NCBI GenBank assembly: GCA_021776825.1
Contig: JAJFFG010000121.1
Coordinates: 1 to 45,273, forward strand
Reading direction: 5' to 3'
Length of the DNA: 45,273 nt
Source of the DNA: Planctomycetota bacterium
GTDB lineage: Bacteria; Planctomycetota; JAJSAM01; JAJVHW01
A program made the position numbers and the translations under genes. The notes below the pieces were generated by a model. The model ran no database searches and was not told the origin of the DNA. It saw nothing but the letters and a program-made list of their open reading frames with translations. Of this stretch, positions 7,644-16,596 are shown piece by piece. Every line of letters begins with the position of its first letter. The first letter of the stretch is position 1.

Positions 7644-10049
7644 GTGACAGACGCCCCCCTCCCCCACGAGACGCGAGACCCCCTCCGGACCTGGATCGGT
7701 CCGGCGGCGCTGATCGTCTTGAGCGCGTGGGCGTTTCTGCCACTCGACGGCATCCCGACGTTCGACTCGGCCAAGCTCGTCGTCGTGCTCGGGGCCGCCA
7801 CCGTGCTACTTGCCTTGGCCGCAGCGCGACCCGGTGGAGCCGCACGCGACACGTCGTGGGGTGATCCCCTGCTGCTGGGCTCCGGCGTGCTCGCGATCGC
7901 TGTGCTGCTCGCCGCTCTCGCCGCCGGAGAGCGCGGAACGCTCGAAGGCCCCCTTCTGGCCGTCGCGGCGATCGCCGCCGCTTGGATCACTGCCCGGACG
8001 CCGAACGCCGCCGACACGGCGCACGCGGTGCTACGGGCCACCGCCGTCGCGGCACTCGGAGCCGGGCTCTACGGGTGCCTCCAACGCGTGGGCCTCGACG
8101 TCACGCCCTGGGCCGCCGAACGGGTGCCGGTGGCGACGTTTGGCAACCCGAGCTTCGCGGCCGAGTACCAGGCCATGGCCCTCCCGCTCGCCCTGGCGCT
8201 GGCATGGCGGCCGCAGCATCGACTGGATCGCCCGCTCGGCATCGCCGCGAGCCTCGCCGCTCTCGCCCATCTCGGTCTCGCGCGCTCTCGGATCGACCTC
8301 CTCGCCGCCGGTGTCGCGGTCTTCACGCTGATCGTGCTGCGGATGGAGGCCCAGGGACCGCGGAAGTTGGCCCGCGGACTCTTCGCCGCAGGAGCGGTCG
8401 GGATCATCGCTGTGGCGCTCCTGTTCGTCCGGATCGCCTCCGGGGCCGGCCCGGCCTGGCTCGGACGCTCGGACACCGTTCGCATCCGCGCGCTGGTGTG
8501 GGACGGGACGCTCGATGTGCTCGGCTCCCTCATGGCCTGGCTGCCGGTCGGGGCGACGTTCGCCGATCTGTACCCAGCGCACCGCAGCAGCGAGGAGTTC
8601 ATGCTCTCGCTCGGCCGCGACGTGGTCACACCGCACAGCGATGTGCTCGGCTTCGCGCTGACACTCGGGATCATCGGCAGCGTGTTCGCGCTCGGCGTGG
8701 TGCTCGTCCTGGGAGGTCGTCTTCTCCGGGAGCGCGGGCGGGACGCCGTCGCCGACGCGCTGCTCGCCTCGTTGCTGGCACTGGGTGTCTCGGCACTCGC
8801 GTCGTCGCCGCTCACGCACGGCGCAACCGCGACGCTGGCCGGAGTCGTGGCCGGTGCCGCGCTAGCCCTCCGTCCGGCCCTCCGTCCCGCCGGGCGAGCC
8901 TGGATCTCGCTGCCCGCACGCCCCGCCGCCGCTGTCGGCGCCGCGCTGCTCCTCTTCGCCTTCGTGCCGGCGTTGACACGGCTACGAGCCGACTCGTTCC
9001 ACGCGCTCGGCCGGGCAGCACTCGCGAAGGGTGAGGTCCCCCTGGCCCTGCGCAGCCTCGACGCCGCAGCTCAGATCCACGAAGGCGCGTTCACCGTGCG
9101 CCGCGAGCTCGGCGCACTGCTCCTGAACACCGGGAAGCCCGCTGCTGCGGCCCGAGCACTCCGCGACGCCCAGAGGCTCCGCCCAGGGGACCCGGCGTGC
9201 ACCGCAGACCTCGCCCGCGCGCTGATGGCCTCCGGCGACCTCGACGGCGGTCGCACGCTGCTCGACGCCGCGCTCGAGGCCTGCGCCTGGCATCCAGAGC
9301 TGCTCTCGGCGCGCGCGCAGCTGGCCCTCGTCGAAGGCCGCGGCGACGACGCCGAGCGTGACCTCAGCACGGCCGCCGAGATGCTCGGGCACGACGCCCG
9401 CATGGCGGCGCTACTGGCCGAGGCCCGGCTCGCCGCACGTCCCGGAGCCGAGCACGAGCAGGCGCTCGCGGCGCTGCGGACCCTGGTCGAGCAAGACGAT
9501 CTATCCGAAGCGACTCGCGCGGTGCCGCGGATGCTCCGGCAGGACGAGAGCCTGCTCGCGCCCCTCGCCGCGATGGCGCGGCGACTCGTGGCCACGCAGC
9601 CCGAGGGCGCGGCGGCGCTGGTCGCTGCGGCGCTCGACCATCCCGGCGCGCGCGTCGATGTCGGGTTCCTGACGGAAGCGGCCTCGGTCCTGTCGCTGGC
9701 GGGTTGGACCGAGCCTGGCAGTCGCATCGCCGGCCGGGCGCTCGGGCTGCGCGCTCAGACGTTCCTGGCCTCGGGACAGACAGAGACCGCGCTCCGCCTC
9801 GCGCAGAAGGCGGCCGTGCGCGACCCGGACCCGCAGCACTACGTAACGGTCGCGCGGGCGCTCGCACGGCTCGACCAACGGACGGACGCGATCGAGGCCG
9901 TCGGCCGCGCGATCGCGACGGGCCCGGTGGACCCTGAGGCGCTTCGGAACGACCCGGATCTCGCCAAGCTTCTTCCGGACCCGCAGCTCGAGCGCTACCT
10001 CGAGGCAGCCGCCGCACGTCTCGCGGCAGACTCCGGAGCGGAGCGATGA
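7644..10049 (+). CDS. O-antigen ligase-like membrane protein with TPR tail
   Basis: Of 801 residues, about the first 440 form roughly ten membrane helices and the rest (about 450-790) is an Ala/Leu/Arg-rich helical repeat region typical of tetratricopeptide repeats. ATFGNPSFAAEYQAMALPLAL (near 175) matches the 'GNPN/S...' block of Wzy_C/O-antigen ligase-type proteins, and DVVTPHSDVLGFALTLGIIG (near 330) matches their conserved His loop. Such enzymes join or polymerise undecaprenyl-linked glycans on the outer face of the inner membrane; the TPR part would be periplasmic. The GTG start at 7644 has no clear ribosome site. Neighbouring glycosyltransferases at 12.7-15.5 kb fit a surface-polysaccharide role. 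The exact substrate cannot be told. Confidence 0.8.
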   Translation: MTDAPLPHETRDPLRTWIGPAALIVLSAWAFLPLDGIPTFDSAKLVVVLGAATVLLALAAARPGGAARDTSWGDPLLLGSGVLAIAVLLAALAAGERGTLEGPLLAVAAIAAAWITARTPNAADTAHAVLRATAVAALGAGLYGCLQRVGLDVTPWAAERVPVATFGNPSFAAEYQAMALPLALALAWRPQHRLDRPLGIAASLAALAHLGLARSRIDLLAAGVAVFTLIVLRMEAQGPRKLARGLFAAGAVGIIAVALLFVRIASGAGPAWLGRSDTVRIRALVWDGTLDVLGSLMAWLPVGATFADLYPAHRSSEEFMLSLGRDVVTPHSDVLGFALTLGIIGSVFALGVVLVLGGRLLRERGRDAVADALLASLLALGVSALASSPLTHGATATLAGVVAGAALALRPALRPAGRAWISLPARPAAAVGAALLLFAFVPALTRLRADSFHALGRAALAKGEVPLALRSLDAAAQIHEGAFTVRRELGALLLNTGKPAAAARALRDAQRLRPGDPACTADLARALMASGDLDGGRTLLDAALEACAWHPELLSARAQLALVEGRGDDAERDLSTAAEMLGHDARMAALLAEARLAARPGAEHEQALAALRTLVEQDDLSEATRAVPRMLRQDESLLAPLAAMARRLVATQPEGAAALVAAALDHPGARVDVGFLTEAASVLSLAGWTEPGSRIAGRALGLRAQTFLASGQTETALRLAQKAAVRDPDPQHYVTVARALARLDQRTDAIEAVGRAIATGPVDPEALRNDPDLAKLLPDPQLERYLEAAAARLAADSGAER

Positions 10050-10096
10050 GTACAGCCACGGGTCCCTCTTTCTCCCCACGCCGTGGCCGAGCGGCG

Positions 10097-10102
10097 TACC
10101 TT
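10097..10102 (+). promoter_or_regulatory. Candidate -10 element (TACCTT)
   Basis: TACCTT preceded by GCG lies 53 bp before the ATG of the regulatory-like-domain protein at 10156. It is one of the recurring TAnnnT hexamers in the window. No -35 match is visible. Confidence 0.25.
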
Positions 10103-10155
10103 GTGGGACTGATTCGCAGATTCTCCGGAAAGTCGGTCCCGGAGTGGGGAACACG

Positions 10156-11847
10156 ATGAAGACCTCGAACATCTTCCTGGCCGTTTGGCTGGTGATCGTC
10201 GCTGGACTCGCCTTCGCGGCGGTCTACTTCCTTCTTCTGGGCGACGGCGATACGGACCCGTACGCCGCCGGCGAGAACGGCGGCGGCAATCCCGTGACCG
10301 TGCCGCCGGACGACCCGAACGGCAACGGCGAGCGAGGCCCGCGGGTGAAGCCCGACAAGCCCACCCGGAAGCGCTTCGAGCCGAAGATCGTCGGCCGCGT
10401 GTTCGGTGAGGACGGTGAGGGCGCCGCAGGCGTGTCGCTCATCATCGGATTGCCGGTCACGTCAGAGGCGCCGCCCGAGACGATGGTCGAGCGCGACATC
10501 CGCAAGATCTACGACGTCATCTACATGGACCCCGAGGAGTGGGACCAGCCACGGCCGCTCTCGGCGTGGCGTGAGACCGCGCTCGGATCGAGCGAGGCCG
10601 GTGCCGCCTCGCAGGAGATCGCCCGCGGGTCCTCGGACGAGACCGGCAAGTTCGAGATCGACCTCCCCCGTCATCTCGGCACCGGCCCGTTCCGGCTGGC
10701 TGCTGACGGCGGTGCTCTCGGCAAGGCCTCCGCCCAGGGAGTCCGCGCCAACCAGTCGATCGAGCTGACGCTCGGTCCGGTGTCGAAGGCGACCGGGACC
10801 GTGCTCTCCGGAAACGAGAACGCCGGCATCGGCGGCGCCACGGTCATCCTCGACGATGGCGAGACGCGCTTCCGCGGCACGAGCGGCGACGACGGCACGT
10901 TCGAGATCGAGGGCGTGGCGCCCGGCAAGTACCGCGTCAGCGCAGGTGCCGACGACCACCCGCCGATCCTGGGCGAAGAGATGGAGATCAAGCAGGGCGA
11001 GCCCCTCGACATCCGTCTGCCGCGCGGAACCACACTCGTCGTGACCACCGTGATCGAGACTCTGGCCGGCGACGATCAGATCCTGCCGGACGCCGAGATC
11101 GTGGTCATGGAGCAGAACACGCTCTCGTACGTGCTCGGGCGCAGCGACCTGAACGGCGTCGCCAAGTTCGACGGGCTGCCCCCCGGCATCTACCTCATCA
11201 ACGGTCGCGGCGAGCGCGCGATCTCGTTCGGTGAGGAGCTCGCGCCGATCAAGGCCGACGCACTGACCGCCGAAGTCGAGCTGCTCTTCGAGCCGGCGAT
11301 CGACACCCCCATCACCGTCGTCGACGAGTCGGGTAACCCGGTCGCGGGCGTCTCCTTCTACACGTCGAATCACGACGACGAATACGACGCCCTCCGCTCC
11401 GTCCGCGTCCCGGGCGAGACCGACGCGCGCGGCAACTTCACGTTCGCCTTCGAATTCGAGGGACCGCGCGCCCAGGTGTTCGGCTTCAAGACCGGCTACT
11501 CGATGGTCCGCGCCTATCCCGACGACCACGAAGAGGGCGCCCCGATGCGCCTGGTGGCGCGTGCAGGACTGCGCGTGCACGGACTCGTGCGGACCCCTGG
11601 CGGGACGCCGATCCCCGACGCCATCGTGCTCCTCGAGGTCGAGCCCAGCGCCGACGACGATGACGACGACTACTCGATCCTCATCCGGTCCGGCAAGGAC
11701 GGCCGCTACGACTTCCCGTACGTGCCGCACGGCGAGATCTATGTCTCGGCCGAGCACGGCGAGAACGACTGGAGCGACGACTACGACGTCGAGCTGATCG
11801 ACGGGCAGTCGGAGTACCGGATCGACATCGAGATGGATCTCGAGTAG
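10156..11847 (+). CDS. Membrane-anchored protein with carboxypeptidase-regulatory-like domains
   Basis: Of 563 residues, the N-terminus is one hydrophobic helix (FLAVWLVIVAGLAFAAVYFLLL) followed by a Gly/Pro/Asn-rich linker. The remainder consists of several beta-sandwich modules with the signature G.V.sg..g.pi.gA.V.l......t.sD..G.F.i.gv.pG.Y.v, for example GTVLSGNENAGIGGATVIL then TFEIEGVAPGKYRVSA, and GLVRTPGGTPIPDAIVLLE then YDFPYVPHGEIYVSA. Four to five such repeats can be traced. These are transthyretin-like folds used for adhesion or structural roles; no enzyme motif is seen. The protein is strongly acidic, with a Asp-run near residue 505. The ATG at 10156 has GGGGA upstream. It ends 17 bp before the PHP gene. 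Confidence 0.8.
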   Translation: MKTSNIFLAVWLVIVAGLAFAAVYFLLLGDGDTDPYAAGENGGGNPVTVPPDDPNGNGERGPRVKPDKPTRKRFEPKIVGRVFGEDGEGAAGVSLIIGLPVTSEAPPETMVERDIRKIYDVIYMDPEEWDQPRPLSAWRETALGSSEAGAASQEIARGSSDETGKFEIDLPRHLGTGPFRLAADGGALGKASAQGVRANQSIELTLGPVSKATGTVLSGNENAGIGGATVILDDGETRFRGTSGDDGTFEIEGVAPGKYRVSAGADDHPPILGEEMEIKQGEPLDIRLPRGTTLVVTTVIETLAGDDQILPDAEIVVMEQNTLSYVLGRSDLNGVAKFDGLPPGIYLINGRGERAISFGEELAPIKADALTAEVELLFEPAIDTPITVVDESGNPVAGVSFYTSNHDDEYDALRSVRVPGETDARGNFTFAFEFEGPRAQVFGFKTGYSMVRAYPDDHEEGAPMRLVARAGLRVHGLVRTPGGTPIPDAIVLLEVEPSADDDDDDYSILIRSGKDGRYDFPYVPHGEIYVSAEHGENDWSDDYDVELIDGQSEYRIDIEMDLE

Positions 11848-11864
11848 GCCGCCGGCCACCCCAC

Positions 11865-12752
11865 GTGTTCTGCGACCTGCACCTCCACTCCCGCTTCTCC
11901 GACGGGACGGAGACTCCGACAGAGGTCGTGCGTCTGGCGCGTGAGGCGCGGCTCGTTGCGATCGCACTGACGGATCACGACACGTTCGACGGCGTGCCCG
12001 AGGCGCTCGAGGCCGGGCGCCGACAGGGCATTCGCGTCGTTCCGGGCGTCGAGCTGAGCCTGCCGCACGACGGCGGCTTCCACCTCATCGCACTCGGCGT
12101 CGACCCCGAGCACGCGGGCATCCGCGACGTGGCGAAACGACTCTGCGACGCCCGCGGCCCCCGCAACGCCGGGATGATCGCGAAGCTGAACGATCTGGGC
12201 ATCGACATCACCATCGACGAGGTCCGGGCCGAGGCGGGTGGCGACGTCATTGCGCGTCCGCACATCGCGCGCGTGCTCGTTCGGACCGGCGTCGCCAAGC
12301 ACACGCAGGACGCCTTCGATCGCTTCCTCGGTCGCGGCGCCGCCGCGTACGTGGATCGAGAGCGCGTTCCGTTCGATGACGCCGCGCGCGAGACGCACGC
12401 CGCCGGCGGGGTGACGATCCTCTGCCACCCGCAGACGCTGGGGTTCGACACGCGCTCGAACCCGGCAGAGGCGCATCGACTGCGCGACTGGTTGGTCGAC
12501 CTTCGTGAGCGGGGCCTGGACGCCATGGAGACCCGCTACGGATCGTGGAGCCAGCGTCAGGAGCGCCAGTGGGAGGCCGTAGCCCAGGACGTCGGGCTGC
12601 TGCGCTCGGGCGGCTCCGACTTCCACGGTGGCAACAAGCCGGGGCTGCGCGTCGGCATCGGGCGGGGTCGGTTGCGGGTGCCCGTGTCGTGGCTCGACAC
12701 GCTCATGGAGCGGGCGGAGTCGAGACGCCCCGGCCCTTCCTCAGCGAGCTGA
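11865..12752 (+). CDS. PHP-domain phosphoesterase (TrpH/RNase AM type)
   Basis: This is a metal-dependent PHP (polymerase and histidinol phosphatase) enzyme of 295 residues. Metal ligands are in the expected order: DLHLHSRFSDG (His6, His8, Asp13), LTDHDT (His38), PGVELS (Glu63), ARPHIARVL, TILCHP and a terminal GSDFHG. The size and the 'DLH.HS..SDG' opening match the family of 3',5'-nucleoside bisphosphate phosphatase, also shown in E. coli to act as 5'-3' exonuclease RNase AM. Members hydrolyse pAp, the by-product of sulfotransfer from PAPS. An APS kinase gene lies 1.3 kb away, which makes that reaction plausible here. The start is GTG at 11865. The last 50 bp overlap the 3' end of the convergent glycosyltransferase gene. 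Confidence 0.88.
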   Translation: MFCDLHLHSRFSDGTETPTEVVRLAREARLVAIALTDHDTFDGVPEALEAGRRQGIRVVPGVELSLPHDGGFHLIALGVDPEHAGIRDVAKRLCDARGPRNAGMIAKLNDLGIDITIDEVRAEAGGDVIARPHIARVLVRTGVAKHTQDAFDRFLGRGAAAYVDRERVPFDDAARETHAAGGVTILCHPQTLGFDTRSNPAEAHRLRDWLVDLRERGLDAMETRYGSWSQRQERQWEAVAQDVGLLRSGGSDFHGGNKPGLRVGIGRGRLRVPVSWLDTLMERAESRRPGPSSAS

Positions 12753-13863
12753 GGTAGGCCTCGGTCCGACGGACGCACAGGTCGAGCGGGAAGAGCCGGC
12801 ACACACGCTCGCGCGCGGCTCGTCCCATCTCCCGCGCTCGATCCAGGTCGCCGAGCATCGACGTCAGCGCGTCGGCGAGCGCGGCGGTGTCGCCCTTCGG
12901 CACCAGCGTCCCGGTCTCGCCGTCAACCACCTGCTCGGCGATCGAGCCCACGAGGGTCGTCACGACGGGCTTCCCGGCCGCCATCGTCTCGAGGATCACC
13001 ATGGGGAGACCCTCGTTGTCGGAGCTCATCACGAGCGTGTCCGACGCGGCGAGCAGTCGCGGTACGTCGCGCCGGAAGCCGATGAGGTGGGCCGACGAGC
13101 CCAGACCGAGACGATCGCGTTGGGCCACGAGCTGCGGGCCGAGTTTGCCGGTCCCGGCGATGACGAGATGCGCCGTCGGCACGCGCTGCCGCACGGAGCG
13201 CCACGTCTCGAGCAGCAGGTCGAAGCGCTTCTGCGTGTTGAGCCGGCCGATCGCCACGGCGAGGGGCGCGTCGAGCGGGATGCCGAGCTCCTCCCGTGCC
13301 GCGACGCGTTCGGCGTCCGGCAGGACGTAGCGATCGGGGACGACGCCGTAGGGGATGGCGTGCACGGACGCCGGATCGAGCGCACCGCGCTCGATGATCT
13401 CCGTGCGCATCGCGTCGGACAGGGTGACGACGCCGTCGAGGAAGAGCTCGTACGTGAGGCGATATCGCAGGCCCTCGCGCGTCTCGACGAGTCCCATGAA
13501 CGCCACGACCGGCGGAGCGCCCGAGAGCTTCGCGGCGAAGCCGGCGGCGCGGATGCCGCGGTGCAGTTTCGTCGCCACGACGTCCACGCCCTGCTCGCCG
13601 ATGAAGCGCGAGATCTGGCGGGCTTGGCGCAGGTTGAAGTCCGCGCGCAACGGCACGGCGAGCGTCGGGATGCCATGCGACTCGCAGCGCGCAAGCCACG
13701 CGCTACCCGGCCGGCCAGCGGAGCAGATGCGGTGGCCTCGATCGCGCAGCCCGCGCGAGACGTCCATGAGCCAGCGTTCGACGCCGCCCCATCCGTCACC
13801 GCCCATCGGGTTGACGATCAGCACCGACAGGGGCGCGATCTGCGAGCCCGTCTCCGTGTCCAA
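12703..13863 (-). CDS. Glycosyltransferase family 4
   Basis: A GT-B-fold retaining glycosyltransferase of 386 residues, probably cytoplasmic and acting on a lipid-linked or surface glycan. The N-terminal acceptor domain opens VLIVNPMGGDGWGGVERWL, with the glycine-rich loop and 'GG.ER' of GT4. The C-terminal donor domain contains VAIGRLNTQKRFDLLL and the E-x7-E signature in DNEGLPMVILETMA, then AGKPVVTT and GE.G.LVP. The start is TTG at 13863, supported by AGGAGG at 13868-13873 and the absence of a better ATG; longer upstream frames are Arg-rich and not convincing. The 3' end overlaps the convergent PHP gene by 50 bp. The donor sugar cannot be inferred. Confidence 0.9.
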   Translation of the reverse strand: MDTETGSQIAPLSVLIVNPMGGDGWGGVERWLMDVSRGLRDRGHRICSAGRPGSAWLARCESHGIPTLAVPLRADFNLRQARQISRFIGEQGVDVVATKLHRGIRAAGFAAKLSGAPPVVAFMGLVETREGLRYRLTYELFLDGVVTLSDAMRTEIIERGALDPASVHAIPYGVVPDRYVLPDAERVAAREELGIPLDAPLAVAIGRLNTQKRFDLLLETWRSVRQRVPTAHLVIAGTGKLGPQLVAQRDRLGLGSSAHLIGFRRDVPRLLAASDTLVMSSDNEGLPMVILETMAAGKPVVTTLVGSIAEQVVDGETGTLVPKGDTAALADALTSMLGDLDRAREMGRAARERVCRLFPLDLCVRRTEAYLSSLRKGRGVSTPPAP

Positions 13864-13985
13864 GCGTCCTCCTGGCCGGATCTTCCGCCTTCTTGCGCGG
13901 CGGGCTGCGAGGTCCGCGACGCACGGGACAGAGTGTCGCGCGGGGCCCGTCGGCGCACCCAAAAAGCGCTCCAACCCCCGCCTAA

Positions 13986-14048
13986 CTAGCAGGCTGTCGC
14001 GCCGGCGATCTCTCACACGGCGACGCCGCACCTCCGACAGGCTGCTAG
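13986..14048 (-). repeat. 14-bp inverted repeat spanning the apsK stop codon
   Basis: Arms 13986-13999 and 14035-14048 pair at 13 of 14 positions with a 35-nt loop that itself contains CGCCG/CGGCG complements. The near arm contains the apsK stop (TAG, 14045-14047). It could be a transcription-end or 3'-protecting hairpin. The layout is the same as at mreB and at 42190. The rest of the 13864-14044 gap shows no gene. Confidence 0.55.
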
Positions 14049-14575
14049 CTGAGGTGGCCGAGGCGGACGCACTCGGCGATGACGTGTGCCGCGCTCTGCT
14101 CGACGGTCTGATCGGCCGTCGAGCAGACGATCTCGGGCGTGAGGGGCTCCTCGTACGGGTCGTCGATCCCGGTGAAGTTGGGGATCTCGCCGGCGCGGGC
14201 CCGCGCGTAGAGGCCCTTCACATCGCGCCCTTCGGCCACATCGAGCGTGACCTGGATGTACACCTCGACGAAGGCGTCGCTCGCCGCGCGGATCTCGTCG
14301 CGGATCGCGCGATACGGACTGATGGCGGCGCAGATCGCGATGCAGCCGTGGCGAGCCAACGTGCGCGCCACCCACCCGATGCGGCGCACGTTGATGTCGC
14401 GGTCGTCCTTCGAGAAGGACAGCCCCTTCGACAGGTTCTCGCGCACGACGTCACCGTCGAGGACCTCGTGGTTGACGCCGCGGCGCTCGAGCTCGCGGGC
14501 GACGGCCTCCGCGAGGGTGCTCTTCCCGGCGCCAGACAGTCCGGTGAACCAGAGGACGAAGGCAGGTCGGTTCAC
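14045..14575 (-). CDS. cysC: Adenylyl-sulfate (APS) kinase CysC
   Basis: CysC phosphorylates APS to PAPS, the activated sulfate donor. The 176 residues are the length of a stand-alone APS kinase. P-loop GLSGAGKST is at residues 12-20, followed by LDGDVVRENLSKGLSFSKDDRDINVRRIG (substrate-binding block, residues 39-67), ISPYRAIRD and GLYARARAGEIPNFTGIDDPYE, all strongly conserved. No sulfate adenylyltransferase or PAPS reductase gene is adjacent. It sits between two glycosyltransferase genes, with a pAp-phosphatase-type PHP gene close by, which favours PAPS for sulfation of a polysaccharide or lipid over assimilatory sulfate reduction. That is inference from context, and no sulfotransferase is visible in the window. 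Confidence 0.95.
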   Translation of the reverse strand: MNRPAFVLWFTGLSGAGKSTLAEAVARELERRGVNHEVLDGDVVRENLSKGLSFSKDDRDINVRRIGWVARTLARHGCIAICAAISPYRAIRDEIRAASDAFVEVYIQVTLDVAEGRDVKGLYARARAGEIPNFTGIDDPYEEPLTPEIVCSTADQTVEQSAAHVIAECVRLGHLS

Positions 14576-14607
14576 GAGGAGCTCTCCCGGGGGGACGTTC
14601 GCGGCCG

Positions 14608-14659
14608 CCCAGTTCAGACAGCCCAGTTCAGACAGCCCAGTTCAGGCCGCCCAGTTCAG
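14608..14659. repeat. 14-bp tandem repeat, 4 units, between GT2 and cysC
   Basis: CCCAGTTCAG recurs at 14608, 14622, 14636 and 14650, exactly 14 bp apart; the typical unit is CCCAGTTCAGACAG. On the minus strand each unit carries TGA, and a 14-bp period places these in all three frames downstream of the GT2 stop at 14680. It ends about 30 bp upstream of the cysC ATG. Confidence 0.9.
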
Positions 14660-14679
14660 TCCACACAGTGCGGGCCGCG

Positions 14680-15483
14680 TCAGCGCGCGCCGACAGGATC
14701 GGGCGTGGGGCCGTCGGGCTCGAAGAAGAACCGGATGCCCAGCCGACGGCGGAGCCAGATCGTCAGTCGGTGCGGCCGCGTCGGCTCGAGCCCTGCGCGC
14801 CGCAGCATGTCCTCGACGTCGAGACGACGCCACGGATGCTCCTCGCCGGATTGGTCGACGCTCTTGTGCCCGTGGTGCACGAGGAACGGCGGATCGTTGG
14901 CACACCGGCGGTAGATCCAGCCCTGTGACCACGCGCGTGCACACCAGTCGCCGGGCCCTCCATTCCAGGGGTAGCGTTCGGCGTCGAGGTGCCCCACCGC
15001 GTCGTACGCCTCGCGACGCATGAAGAAGACCGAGCCGTCGACCCAGCCGAGCGTCGGGCCGATCCGTTTCCAGTTGAGGGCGATCCCGGTGACGCCGACG
15101 CGGGGGTTCGCATCGAACACGGCCGCGAGGCGCTGGACCCAGTCCGCGGTGAGGACCTCGCAGTCCGGGTTCAGGAGCAGCACGTAGCGGGAGCGTGCGT
15201 CGATCCGTTCGAGGCCCTGGTTGCAGGCCGACGCCCACATGTCGTTCGTCTCGTTCTGAACCAGCGTGAGCTCACCGCGCTTGGCGCGGTCCCAGTTCAG
15301 CGCCTGCGTCGGCGCCTCGGACGCGTTGTCGACGACGATCAGTTCGTAGGGCTCCGCGGTGAGCCGCGCCAGCGAGTCGTAGAGCCGCGCCGCGTACTCG
15401 GGGGCGTTCCACGTCACGGTGACGATCGACAGGAGGGGCGCCTCCTCCCCACTCTCCCCCGCACTGTCCCCCACGCTGGGCAT
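14680..15483 (-). CDS. Glycosyltransferase family 2 (rhamnosyltransferase-like)
   Basis: A GT-A-fold inverting glycosyltransferase of 267 residues. LLSIVTVTWN at the N-terminus, YELIVVDNASEAPT, ASACNQGLE and LLNPDCEV (the NPD form of the DXD-type motif) are typical of the WcaE/rhamnosyltransferase-like GT2 subgroup. GDWCARAWSQGW matches the later 'E/D-D-x-c.R....G' catalytic region. No membrane helices are seen, so it is probably cytoplasmic. I chose the ATG at 15483 because the family motif begins 17 residues later; no strong ribosome site is visible. Together with the GT4 and APS kinase genes it forms a likely polysaccharide group on the minus strand. Confidence 0.87.
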   Translation of the reverse strand: MPSVGDSAGESGEEAPLLSIVTVTWNAPEYAARLYDSLARLTAEPYELIVVDNASEAPTQALNWDRAKRGELTLVQNETNDMWASACNQGLERIDARSRYVLLLNPDCEVLTADWVQRLAAVFDANPRVGVTGIALNWKRIGPTLGWVDGSVFFMRREAYDAVGHLDAERYPWNGGPGDWCARAWSQGWIYRRCANDPPFLVHHGHKSVDQSGEEHPWRRLDVEDMLRRAGLEPTRPHRLTIWLRRRLGIRFFFEPDGPTPDPVGAR

Positions 15484-15574
15484 CGCGCGAGGGTACCCGG
15501 AGACAGTGGCAACGCTGTGGGAACGTGCAACCGGCGGGCACACGTGTTGCGTCTCCCGGGGTACGACCACCGCG

Positions 15575-15580
15575 TACACT
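15575..15580 (+). promoter_or_regulatory. Candidate -10 element (TACACT)
   Basis: TACACT preceded by GCG lies 60 bp before the ATG at 15640, in the divergent gap 15484-15639. It belongs to the TAnnnT series. No properly spaced -35 is seen. Confidence 0.3.
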
Positions 15581-15639
15581 GTCCGCTCGCGGTCGACCTC
15601 GACCGCTGCTAGAGCCCGATCCCGCCACGGAGAATCCGC

Positions 15640-16596
15640 ATGCGCCGTCACGCACTGACCCTCGCCGCGCTCCTGCTCGTCACCGGTCCGCTCACCGTCA
15701 CAGGTGCCCTCGCGCAGGACGATCCGGCGCCTCCGGGACCCGGGAAGGACAGCGGACCGGTCGTCGAGGAGAAGGAGCCCGAGCGCAAGACGTCGAAGGA
15801 GGCCGAGCAGGCCCTCGAGCGCTACGCGAAGCTCCTGCATCTCCCCGCGCACGGGAAGACGAAGGAGTTGACGTCGACCGCCGGCGCGGAGGGGCAAGTG
15901 CTGCCGGGCGGCAAGCTCGAGGTCACGCCGCGCTGGACCGCTGGCAAGGGACTGACGCTCGACGTCACGATCCCGGAGGAGATCAAGGCGCGGTATCCAG
16001 CCCAGCAGCTCGACATGACGAAGAAGCTGTTCCAGACGTGGGCGCGCGAGACGCTCTCACCCGTCTTCGAGTCGCCATCGCTCTACGTCGCCGACTACCA
16101 CGTGACGCACAAGAAGGAGAGCCTGAAGGACATCGTGGAGCTGATGCCCTTCAACGACCGCGCCGCCGCGGAGCGCCAGGTCCTCTACTTCAACATGGAA
16201 GGCCTGGTCGAGCGCCGCTCGATGATCGCGAAGGTCGACCCCACCGACCCGATGCAGGCGATGCTCGCGGGCGCCGAAATCGACACCACGTACGGCTACG
16301 AGCGCCGGGGCGATCGCCATGTGATCACGCGCATGAGTTCGCTCATGCCGATCGGCGACATGCTCGTCGAGTACACGTACTACGACGACCTGCCCGACGA
16401 CGCGGTGCTGCTGAAGACGTGCACGATTGTCACGCCCTTCGATCCGACGAACCCGATCGTCATCACGTTCACGAGCTACGAGGCGGACGGCAAGGTCATC
16501 GAGGCCACGAAGCCGATGGACGCTCCGGTCGAGACGCCCTCGGGCGAGGACGAGAAGCCGGTGGAAGACGGCGAGAAGAAGCCCGACGGGGAGTAA
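15640..16596 (+). CDS. Secreted protein of unknown function
   Basis: I do not recognise this 318-residue protein. It has a clear Sec signal peptide (MRRHALTLAALLLVTGPL, cleavage probably after ALA at about residue 25). A charged, proline-containing linker follows (about 26-50), then a soluble domain (about 55-285) with mixed alpha/beta character and no catalytic motif that I know. The C-terminus is acidic and lysine-rich (PSGEDEKPVEDGEKKPDGE). Segments such as ADYHVTHKKESLKDIVELMPFNDRAAAERQVLYFNMEG suggest a periplasmic accessory protein. It lies divergently from GT2 and is followed by a 446-bp gap with REP-like elements. Confidence 0.8.
   Translation: MRRHALTLAALLLVTGPLTVTGALAQDDPAPPGPGKDSGPVVEEKEPERKTSKEAEQALERYAKLLHLPAHGKTKELTSTAGAEGQVLPGGKLEVTPRWTAGKGLTLDVTIPEEIKARYPAQQLDMTKKLFQTWARETLSPVFESPSLYVADYHVTHKKESLKDIVELMPFNDRAAAERQVLYFNMEGLVERRSMIAKVDPTDPMQAMLAGAEIDTTYGYERRGDRHVITRMSSLMPIGDMLVEYTYYDDLPDDAVLLKTCTIVTPFDPTNPIVITFTSYEADGKVIEATKPMDAPVETPSGEDEKPVEDGEKKPDGE

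Noticed and set aside
13864..14031. N-terminal extension of the GT4 protein
   Set aside because: The extension is Arg-rich without GT motifs, and AGGAGG supports the TTG at 13863.
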